This document shows positions 1 through 6,436 of a stretch of DNA of 7,582 bases, piece after piece. Positions within the stretch are counted from its first letter, which is position 1. Each line of letters begins with the position of its first letter. The stretch is from assembly GCA_913046805.1 (NCBI GenBank), contig CAJWTA010000055.1, positions 1 through 7,582 on the forward strand. Reading direction: 5' to 3'. A program made the translations under genes and the position numbers. The notes below the pieces were generated by a model. It searched no databases. It was not told the origin of the DNA and saw nothing but the letters and a program-made list of their open reading frames with translations. The stretch comes from an uncultured Fidelibacterota bacterium. Its GTDB lineage: Bacteria; Marinisomatota; Marinisomatia; Marinisomatales; TCS55.

Positions 1-1118
1 TGAGTTCCAATATTTTTTATTCTAACTCTTGGCTTATCAAGAGTAGGGTTAAATCTTGAATGTCTATCTTCAGAGCTCGGATTGATAATATCTACCAACT
101 CTAAATTTCTGTTAAAATTTGGCGGCCCAAATGAAAATAACTGATGACTCATTCTGTAAATACCTTTACGCTCACTTGTATCTTTCATTGCCTCTATCTC
201 GTAGTCAAATGCAATAGTTTGACCTGGATTGACTAAATATGTAAGGTCAAAAACCATTTCATCTACTTTTGTTCCGGGGCACCATCCTGCTCTATCGTAA
301 GGCCAGGTTCCGCCTTGGGGATATATTGGGTTATTACCACAATCTTTCCAAACTTTCCATGAATGCTCTTTTAACTCATTTATAAAAAAATAATGAGATT
401 TTTCAACCCATTCGCAGCAATGATTTGGCCCCTCATGGCCATGTCCACTAATTATTGATTTAATACTAAAGTGAGATGCGGCCGGACTTAAATCAATTTT
501 TCTGGGCTTAAGTACTTTGTTCTCCACTATATCACCATATCTATAGGTATACCCATAATGTCCATCATACTCGCCTAGTGAATATATGTTTTGAATTGAT
601 ATAGGATTGCGAGGCGGTACGCCTTCAATAAATTCAAATTTTAAATCTAACAATTCTTGATTATTTCCGATGCGCAGTCTTTTTTTACCTCGTAAAAGTG
701 GCGCATAATCTGTCAAGTCGTATACCCATTCCCAGCCTTTTTCTCCTCCCATTTCAAGCCTTTTCCCATATGGCGTAACAAAACTACCAAGTTTATATGC
801 CTCTACTGTATCATTAACAGGAATGAATATTAAAGCATCCCAAATGTAATCCCATTCTCCGCAATCATATTTGTCAGCGCTAGTCCTTGGATCACACTTA
901 AGGGTTTGTTTCATTAAAATCTTTCTCCAGGTTTTGTCCACTTGAGGAAATTCTACCTTAACATCATATTGAGCAACCCAACCGATAGGGCTCGGGGTAT
1001 CAAAACTTATGGGATGGACGATTAATGTATCTTGAGGATATAACTGATTTGAAACAAAAACAGATATAAATAAAGCAAAAAATATGTATCTATCTAGTAA
1101 TTTAGAATCTTTAATAAT
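1..1118 (-). CDS. Secreted PNGase F-like glycoprotein amidase, 3' end cut by the window
   Basis: The reading frame is open from the left edge up to a TGA at 1182-1184 and gives about 372 residues. Numbered from an ATT at 1118, residues about 12-27 form a hydrophobic signal peptide ending near SNQLYPQ. The rest resembles both halves of peptide-N-glycosidase F, which cleaves the Asn-GlcNAc bond of N-glycoproteins. CGEWDY (86-91) matches CDEWDR of PNGase F with catalytic D60 (here D90). A segment from SGHGHEG (224-230) to HCCEW (233-237) matches the CAEW segment with E206 (here E236). GGTWPYDRAGWCPG (269-282) is nearly identical to the enzyme's GNWAPDRAGWCPG. The alignment is from memory. The third catalytic acid, E118, falls on N153, with E155 nearby, so the activity could differ. 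After about residue 350 a further segment (PRVRIKNIGT) runs off the edge and may begin another domain. No ATG, GTG or TTG lies in frame before the signal peptide, so the start is uncertain. The gene follows yaaA by about 11 bases. Confidence 0.85.
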   Translation of the reverse strand, partial: MIKDSKLLDRYIFFALFISVFVSNQLYPQDTLIVHPISFDTPSPIGWVAQYDVKVEFPQVDKTWRKILMKQTLKCDPRTSADKYDCGEWDYIWDALIFIPVNDTVEAYKLGSFVTPYGKRLEMGGEKGWEWVYDLTDYAPLLRGKKRLRIGNNQELLDLKFEFIEGVPPRNPISIQNIYSLGEYDGHYGYTYRYGDIVENKVLKPRKIDLSPAASHFSIKSIISGHGHEGPNHCCEWVEKSHYFFINELKEHSWKVWKDCGNNPIYPQGGTWPYDRAGWCPGTKVDEMVFDLTYLVNPGQTIAFDYEIEAMKDTSERKGIYRMSHQLFSFGPPNFNRNLELVDIINPSSEDRHSRFNPTLDKPRVRIKNIGT

Positions 1119-1129
1119 AAAAATTTGAT

Positions 1130-1903
1130 TTAACTCTGGGATCGAGTAAAAACAGGCTTTATATCCGTTGATAAGGATGCATCATAAGAATACCCGTCTG
1201 AGTTGAAAGATAGAAGGTCTTTTGGATCATTAATTCTATTTTCTATGATGTGACGAGCCATCATTCCTCGAGCTTTTTTTGCATAAAAAGAAATCATTTT
1301 CAGACTACCATTTTTGATTTCTTTAAACTCTGGAGTTATCACCATGGCTTCCAAAGATCCATTACTGATCGATTTAAAATATTCATTGGACGCGCAGTTT
1401 ACAATTATTTTATGGTCATGATTCTTAAGCTCTGTCGATATATTGGCAGCGATACTTTCGCCCCAAAACTCATACAAATTCTTTCCTTTATTGTTATTTA
1501 ATCTTGTTCCCATTTCTAACCTATATGGGAGCATTAGGTCTAGGGGTTTCAATAAACCATAAAGGCCTGACAGTATACGAATATTATCCTGAGCAAATAG
1601 AACATCCTTTTCTGATAAAGTATCTGCATCTAGACCATTGTACGTGTCTCCCTTAAATGTAAAGAAAGCTTCTCTAGATACATTTGGAGAATAATCTGAT
1701 GTCCAGGACTGAAATCTTTCCCAATTAAGTTCAGAAAGGTTTTGACTGATTCCCATCAAGTTTTGAAGCTGGTCAGGCTTCATTTTTTTTAAAATTTCTA
1801 CTAAACTATCTGATTGATCAAGAAACACAGGCTTCGTATGCGCATTGCCCTTTGATGAGCACTCACTTGAAAGTTTTTTTGCTGGAGATAAAACTGTAAT
1901 CAT
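1130..1903 (-). CDS. yaaA: Peroxide stress protein YaaA (DUF328/UPF0246 family)
   Basis: This encodes a 257-residue protein, almost the same length as E. coli YaaA (about 258). The family start is clear: MITVLSPAKKL matches the usual M-ISPAK-L. The signature block GLYGLLKPLDLMLPYRLEMG is at 113-132, NCASNEYF at 169-176, and the basic YAKKARGMMARHI segment at 207-219. In E. coli YaaA is induced by OxyR during peroxide stress and limits free intracellular iron and so Fenton damage; the protein is cytoplasmic and DNA-binding has been reported. No signal peptide is present here. The start at 1903 is fixed by the family N-terminus. It is preceded by an A/T-only stretch without a Shine-Dalgarno motif and by a plausible sigma70-type promoter. 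The 74-bp gap to the peptidase upstream suggests it may be transcribed separately. Its TAA lies about 11 bases before the likely start of the PNGase F-like gene, so those two are probably co-transcribed. Confidence 0.95.
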   Translation of the reverse strand: MITVLSPAKKLSSECSSKGNAHTKPVFLDQSDSLVEILKKMKPDQLQNLMGISQNLSELNWERFQSWTSDYSPNVSREAFFTFKGDTYNGLDADTLSEKDVLFAQDNIRILSGLYGLLKPLDLMLPYRLEMGTRLNNNKGKNLYEFWGESIAANISTELKNHDHKIIVNCASNEYFKSISNGSLEAMVITPEFKEIKNGSLKMISFYAKKARGMMARHIIENRINDPKDLLSFNSDGYSYDASLSTDIKPVFTRSQS

Positions 1904-1921
1904 ATTTTAATTTATAAAATT

Positions 1922-1950
1922 ATCATAATAAACGTAAAACAATGTTTAAA
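1922..1950 (-). promoter_or_regulatory. Candidate promoter of yaaA
   Basis: Read on the minus strand, a -35-like TTTAAA (1950-1945) is followed after exactly 17 bases by a -10-like TATGAT (1927-1922), five of six matches to TATAAT. The -10 ends 18 bases before the yaaA ATG, so the leader would be only about 10-12 bases, consistent with the lack of a Shine-Dalgarno. The -35 match is weak (four of six), and AT-rich DNA yields such matches by chance. Confidence 0.3.
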
Positions 1951-1955
1951 ACATT
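1941..1955. repeat. Perfect 15-base palindrome over the -35 of the yaaA promoter
   Basis: The sequence AATGTTT-A-AAACATT has perfect 7-base arms around a single central base. With one mismatched pair the symmetry extends to 1938-1958. The centre is too tight for a good RNA hairpin, so a protein-binding operator is the likelier reading if it is functional. It covers the putative -35 of the yaaA promoter. It does not resemble a known operator that I can name. Confidence 0.35.
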
Positions 1956-1956
1956 T

Positions 1957-1980
1957 TTAAAAATAATAAATTATTTATTA
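1957..1980 (-). terminator. Weak AT-only hairpin with T tract after the peptidase gene
   Basis: On the minus strand a 17-base inverted repeat (1980-1964: TAATAAA, a 3-base TAA loop, TTTATTA) includes the peptidase stop codon and is followed directly by TTTTT. The layout is that of an intrinsic terminator, but the stem has no G-C pair, so it would be weak. It may simply reflect base composition. Confidence 0.2.
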
Positions 1981-4893
1981 GAAAAAACTAACCCTTGAAA
2001 ACACCCAAATAAATCGCACTCTTTCTTTTATCCATTCAAAATTATTTGGTATCTTATTTTTTTCTTCCCAGTTTTGATACAATGGTATGATCAATGGACC
2101 CAGTTTTATACCGCTTGAAATATAACTTTCTTTGGGCAAGCTAGAACCAGTTGCATAATCAAAAAATATTTTACCAGGTATTTTAGGAACTTTTTGATCT
2201 ATTCTTAATGATAAGATGTTATCAGTAGAGGCTAGATAAGGGTTTTCAACATTAACACCTCTAATTCCGCCATTGTGATAGAATCCATTTAGAATGCTGA
2301 ATTGATTATCACCACTCCTGTCCCATACGTAATTATCAAAATCTGGTACAATTGACCCACTTAGATAATATCGGTATTGTTTGGGTATCTTATCTGAAAA
2401 TAAAAATGTTCCAAAATTGATTTTGATTAAAGTCTCAACTTTTTTTGAGAATTTTTTATAATATCCTACTCTAAAATTCAACTTCGCAAAACGTGAACTG
2501 AAATGGAGTTGCGAGCCAATACTGAGTTCATTAAACATATCGCGCTCCCAAAAATTTTTCATTGATATTTTAGCAATTCCAAACTCTCCCAGATCGTATA
2601 GTTCAGGGCTTAATGCTAAGTTTGATTTAATATTATGGTAGTATAAATCAATTTCTATTTTTTTATTTTCATATTCATAGATATCTCTTTTTTGATTATT
2701 GCCAACAAACTTAAAACTAGCACCTTCACGCCCATTGCGAGATTCAATCATAGATTCAAATATTCCAGAACTAAATGACCACAAATTATCAATTTCTTTT
2801 TTTATCCATACAATCCCATTTAACATTTTGGTTCTATCACCATATAAAAGCCAAGCATCAATACTTTGCCCACCAAATCCAGCTGACCCACCATATTTGA
2901 TATAGATTCCGTTCGATAGACCGTCATAAGAATTATACATTGGAAACCATGGACTAACATTTAGATCAATATCATAAAATGTAGGCTTATCAAAAACGAA
3001 ATTCATTTTTAACTTTTTATTTGTTGAATTATTTGTTCTGTTTACATCTGGCATATATTGATCTGGGTCAATGATAATTTTGCTACAGTTAGATGGGACA
3101 TCTAGAGCGGTTTGTTTTTGTTTTGATCTAACCCAAATTCTATTTATTTCCTGATTGTCGTCATCATAATATGCAACCTCAGCCATAGCATTGAATGATC
3201 CAACGTTCTCAAGAAAATATTTTCCATTTTTTTTTGAAATTTTATAATCAATATATGTGGTACTATCAATCATATTTTCAAAAAACCAGTTTATATCCTC
3301 ATCTAAATGCTTATTAAAAAATGATACAAAGTCCTTAGGTCCAGGATGCTTGAATTTCCATGATTCATAATAGTCTTGCATAATTATATCAAGTTTTTCT
3401 TCTCCCAAATAGTGCTGGAGATACCTCATCATGACAGAAACTTTACTATAATTTTTTCCATAATTTCTGTAAAAATAATTCTCATTAGATGAGATATTAA
3501 GTGGTTGAGCATCCTGGCTAGTAGCTCCTGAACAATAACCACTATACTGGTAGTAAGACATGTCAACATTTTTGCCAATGCCTATTTTATCTTGTAATAG
3601 CTCGCTAAAGATAAACCTTCCATTCCTTTTATCGTATTTTTCTTCCCAATATCGTATACCTGAAAATTCAGTCAAACCCTCATCCATCCAAGCATGGTCT
3701 CTCTCATTTGTCCCAAGAATTCCATAAAACCAATTGTGACCTACCTCATGCATGATTACATACTCTAGTAAATCTTCAGTATCGGATCGAGATATAACTG
3801 TAATATTAGGGTACTCCATGCCACCTCCGGCGGACATATTACCATCAACTGCAGTTATGTGATTGTATGGATACTCCCCATAAGATTTACTAAACCATTG
3901 ACCCGAGTCATGTAAATACTCTAGAGATTTTCTCCAGGTCCATGCATTTTCAGGTAGATACATGCTCCAAAGGGTTACTTTGCGATTAGAGCTTGGTAGG
4001 CTTAACTCTCCTTTTTGTACTATCCAGTTAGGGTCTGCAAACCAAGCAAAATCATGAACATCCTTTTGTCTAAAATGAATGGTTTTATTTTTATAAACTT
4101 TTAATGAATCTTTCTCGTTCGCTTTTTTGAGTTTTTCTTTTTTACCATCAATCTTTTTAAAATGCTCCTCTAGTTCATTCTTAGATAGGTTTTTTAAGGA
4201 ATCTCCGACAATGGCCAATGAATCTAACCAAGATAATTCTTTTTGCCCGTTTACCATATCACCAGTAGCCATTAATCGATAATTTTCAGGAAGTGTAATC
4301 TTTACATCAAAGGTTCCATACTCACTGTAAAATTCTCCCATATTTAAATATGGCATAGCGTGCCATCCATTTTTGTCATACACTGCTGGCTTAGGGTACC
4401 ATTGGGTTATTTCAAAATGTTTACCCATATGCCCTAGCCGTGATATAACTCTAGGTAATTTTACAAAAAAAGGTGTTTCAATTTTTATCTGAGCTCCAGG
4501 AAAAAGTGGTTCTGGCAAGAAAATTTTTGCTACATCAATATATTCACTATGAAATTGCCATTCTGCTTTAACACCATCCACAGAAAAATCCAGACTATCA
4601 ATGTAACCCCTATTTGTTTCTTTTGTATTTAAAAATCTAGTGCTCCCTAATCGAAAAAATTGTTTGGCAAGTGCACTGGAATCATTTTTATATGCATTTG
4701 GCCATAAATGAAACCAAATAAATTCTAAAGTGTCAGGACTATTATTCTTATAGTTAATTATTTCATATGCTGTTAAGGTTTTATCTGTGTCGTTAAGCGT
4801 GACCTCAATGTCATAATCAACATCTTGTTGAAAATATATTTCAGCCCTTATAAATGTAATAGAAAAAATAAAAAATGCGGCAAGTACCCTCAT
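1978..4893 (-). CDS. Secreted M1 family zinc metallopeptidase with C-terminal outer-membrane beta-barrel-like domain
   Basis: This encodes 971 residues, starting with a signal peptide (1 to about 17, ending FIRA). An M1-type N-terminal beta region covers about 20-300. It is interrupted by a Lys/Glu-rich insert at about 225-270. The catalytic domain has GGGMEYP (356-362), the counterpart of the GxMEN motif, and the zinc site HEVGH (382-386) followed after 18 residues by E405, the canonical HExxH-x18-E. Y482 in NYSKVSVM is the likely catalytic tyrosine. A small beta domain ends near DPDQYMPDVNRTNN (about 617). The region from about 630 to 971 has alternating aromatic/polar strands, NGGIRG at 874-879 resembling the (V/I)RG(F/Y) motif of Omp85-type barrels, and a terminal SRVSFF like an outer-membrane beta-signal. 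The peptidase assignment is firm; the barrel is an inference, and other barrel families are possible. The protein probably trims peptides at the outer membrane. Its ATG follows the nuclease stop codon with no gap, so the two are almost certainly co-transcribed and perhaps translationally coupled. Confidence 0.93.
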   Translation of the reverse strand: MRVLAAFFIFSITFIRAEIYFQQDVDYDIEVTLNDTDKTLTAYEIINYKNNSPDTLEFIWFHLWPNAYKNDSSALAKQFFRLGSTRFLNTKETNRGYIDSLDFSVDGVKAEWQFHSEYIDVAKIFLPEPLFPGAQIKIETPFFVKLPRVISRLGHMGKHFEITQWYPKPAVYDKNGWHAMPYLNMGEFYSEYGTFDVKITLPENYRLMATGDMVNGQKELSWLDSLAIVGDSLKNLSKNELEEHFKKIDGKKEKLKKANEKDSLKVYKNKTIHFRQKDVHDFAWFADPNWIVQKGELSLPSSNRKVTLWSMYLPENAWTWRKSLEYLHDSGQWFSKSYGEYPYNHITAVDGNMSAGGGMEYPNITVISRSDTEDLLEYVIMHEVGHNWFYGILGTNERDHAWMDEGLTEFSGIRYWEEKYDKRNGRFIFSELLQDKIGIGKNVDMSYYQYSGYCSGATSQDAQPLNISSNENYFYRNYGKNYSKVSVMMRYLQHYLGEEKLDIIMQDYYESWKFKHPGPKDFVSFFNKHLDEDINWFFENMIDSTTYIDYKISKKNGKYFLENVGSFNAMAEVAYYDDDNQEINRIWVRSKQKQTALDVPSNCSKIIIDPDQYMPDVNRTNNSTNKKLKMNFVFDKPTFYDIDLNVSPWFPMYNSYDGLSNGIYIKYGGSAGFGGQSIDAWLLYGDRTKMLNGIVWIKKEIDNLWSFSSGIFESMIESRNGREGASFKFVGNNQKRDIYEYENKKIEIDLYYHNIKSNLALSPELYDLGEFGIAKISMKNFWERDMFNELSIGSQLHFSSRFAKLNFRVGYYKKFSKKVETLIKINFGTFLFSDKIPKQYRYYLSGSIVPDFDNYVWDRSGDNQFSILNGFYHNGGIRGVNVENPYLASTDNILSLRIDQKVPKIPGKIFFDYATGSSLPKESYISSGIKLGPLIIPLYQNWEEKNKIPNNFEWIKERVRFIWVFSRVSFF

Positions 4894-5643
4894 TTATTTA
4901 AATATTTCATTAAATAAATTTGCAAGTCTTACACCAGCTTGCATAAGCCTCATATCAAGGATTGGTTTAACATTAAATAAATAACCATAGCTTAAATTGT
5001 CATTGGAGTAGTCATAGCAAGATTTTCTATAGATACTAGACTCTTGAGCATATGATTCTATATCGCCGCTAGACCATTTTAAGCACATACTTTCATCAAA
5101 TTCTAAATTTAGAAAATGAGCATATTCAGTATAACTTAAATTTTGCAAATCAAATAATTTTTCATCCCAGACCTCATGTAAATTGGTTTCGTCACCAAAC
5201 CATTTTACTTTTACATCGTTCCCGCCTCTATCCTTACCATTGCCAACATGTAAAGGCTGATGTAAATCACCAACAAGATGAACTAGCCACTTAATAGCCT
5301 GTTTTTTTTCTTCCGAACTTAAGTCTGCAGAGTTAGCATTTTTAGAGAACTCATTTATTTTATCCACTAATTTCCCAGAATACTTTCCAACTTCATAAAC
5401 CTCTCCATCTGGAATAGTAGCCCAATGCCAATCATAAGCATGATTCCAATTAGGATCTGATTTTATTCTATCTGCCCAAATACTTAGATAAGCTAGATCA
5501 TGATGACCTATGATATTTTTAATTTGTCTTTTAGCTTTATTTGAAAGCCTTTCCTCAGCTATTTTCCCTACTACACGATGCCCAGTATTGCCCCAGGCAA
5601 AAAGATAACCAATCGAACAAATTATATATAAAAATACCTTCAT
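4894..5643 (-). CDS. Secreted S1/P1-type zinc-dependent nuclease
   Basis: The product is 249 residues, close to mature S1/P1 nucleases. These three-zinc enzymes cleave single-stranded RNA and DNA and remove 3'-phosphates from nucleotides. The signal peptide (1-16, MKVFLYIICSIGYLFA) ends just before W17, and family members need this Trp as the mature N-terminus because its amine and carbonyl bind zinc. All nine expected ligands are visible: W17, H22 (WGNTGHR), D58 (SIWADRIKSDP), H73 (YDWHWATIPDG), H122 and D126 (HLVGDLHQPLH), H132, and H156 and D160 (NLHEVWD). An active enzyme is therefore likely, located in the periplasm or outside the cell. Upstream is an 83-bp gap that may hold the promoter. 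Downstream the TAA is immediately followed by the ATG of the M1 peptidase. The ATG at 5643 is preceded by GTTCCC with no Shine-Dalgarno; it is supported by the well-formed signal peptide. Confidence 0.95.
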   Translation of the reverse strand: MKVFLYIICSIGYLFAWGNTGHRVVGKIAEERLSNKAKRQIKNIIGHHDLAYLSIWADRIKSDPNWNHAYDWHWATIPDGEVYEVGKYSGKLVDKINEFSKNANSADLSSEEKKQAIKWLVHLVGDLHQPLHVGNGKDRGGNDVKVKWFGDETNLHEVWDEKLFDLQNLSYTEYAHFLNLEFDESMCLKWSSGDIESYAQESSIYRKSCYDYSNDNLSYGYLFNVKPILDMRLMQAGVRLANLFNEIFK

Positions 5644-5726
5644 GGGAACTATTCAGAAAGTAAGGATATTATTATTTTAAAGTCAGAATTATTGTATATA
5701 TGTTTTCTAATAACTAATAAAATTGC
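5644..5726 (-). promoter_or_regulatory. Intergenic leader of the nuclease-peptidase pair
   Basis: This 83-bp AT-rich gap is the only space between the J-domain gene and the nuclease where a promoter for the nuclease-peptidase pair could sit. On the minus strand TACAAT and TAATAT are possible -10 elements, but neither has a convincing -35 at 16-18 bases. A perfect tandem 7-mer (CTAATAA twice, plus strand 5707-5720) lies at its far end. Read-through from typA is equally possible. Confidence 0.2.
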
Positions 5727-6434
5727 TTAGGAGATTTTTCTTTGCTTCTTTATTTCATTGTAGGCATCACTTACAGCTTTAAATTTTTCTTCAGCTGTTT
5801 TTTGTATTTCCTTCCCTAAGTGTGCAACTTTATCCGGATGATACTTTACTGCCATTTTTCTATATGCTTTTTTTACCTCTGAATCTGAAGCAGATGAACT
5901 GATTTCAAGAATTTTATATGCGCTATCAATATCTTTGATAAAAATGGCTTTTATTGATTCATAATCTTTTTTACTTATGTTCAAATAATTTGCTATAGTA
6001 TGTATAACTTTAATTTCCTCTGGATGTATTTCCCCATCAGATGCAGATAGGCCAAACAGGACATGCATTAACTCTAGCCTGCTAGGGTGATCCATTGATT
6101 GTTGAATCTGTTTACATACATCTGCAGTGCTGTAATCCTGTTTTAATATCTCTTGGAACATTTTAATAAATACTTGAGCCTGTTTTTGATTCAAGTTGCG
6201 CTTTAAAAAATTTTTAATGTAATCCAGCTCTGATTTAAGAAGTTTCCCATCGGCTTTCATGATTTTTGCAAAGAGGACAAGTAGGGAGACCATAAAATCT
6301 CCTGCCTGAGACTGTTTTACTGTTTTGTATGAACTATCGCTTGTACCTGCAAAAATGACACCTAAAATTCCTCCTATTGGACCGCCAAATGCCCAACCTA
6401 AGGTTCCCCACAATATCTGCTTGCCTGAAATCAT
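5727..6434 (-). CDS. DjlA-like co-chaperone: membrane anchor, TerB-like domain and C-terminal J domain
   Basis: The product has 235 residues. Residues 7-30 are hydrophobic and glycine-rich ([13 protein letters not shown]), as in the DjlA membrane anchor. The middle (about 43-160) looks like an all-helical TerB fold with two acidic DG motifs, [11 protein letters not shown] (60-70) and [11 protein letters not shown] (130-140), possibly metal-binding. The C-terminus (about 172-232) is a J domain: [20 protein letters not shown], then KYHPDK with the essential HPD at 199-201. J domains stimulate the ATPase of DnaK (Hsp70), and DjlA-type proteins do so from the inner membrane facing the cytoplasm. 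The order matches E. coli DjlA (271 residues) but the protein is shorter, so I give no gene symbol. The ATG lies two bases after the typA stop, so the two form an operon. GGGG about five bases before the ATG could serve weakly as a Shine-Dalgarno. Confidence 0.88.
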   Translation of the reverse strand: MISGKQILWGTLGWAFGGPIGGILGVIFAGTSDSSYKTVKQSQAGDFMVSLLVLFAKIMKADGKLLKSELDYIKNFLKRNLNQKQAQVFIKMFQEILKQDYSTADVCKQIQQSMDHPSRLELMHVLFGLSASDGEIHPEEIKVIHTIANYLNISKKDYESIKAIFIKDIDSAYKILEISSSASDSEVKKAYRKMAVKYHPDKVAHLGKEIQKTAEEKFKAVSDAYNEIKKQRKIS

Positions 6435-6436
6435 AT

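Noticed and set aside
1250..1501. Plus-strand 83-codon open frame
   Set aside because: It lies wholly inside yaaA on the opposite strand, and its translation resembles no family and has no start signal.
2699..2905. Plus-strand 68-codon open frame
   Set aside because: It is antisense to the barrel region of the M1 protein, which is the better-supported reading.
5681..5712. Promoter with TACAAT as -10 upstream of the nuclease
   Set aside because: The hexamer 17 bases upstream (TATTAG) is a poor -35, and shifting to TAATAT or TAAAAT does not help. I kept only the gap as a low-confidence regulatory region.
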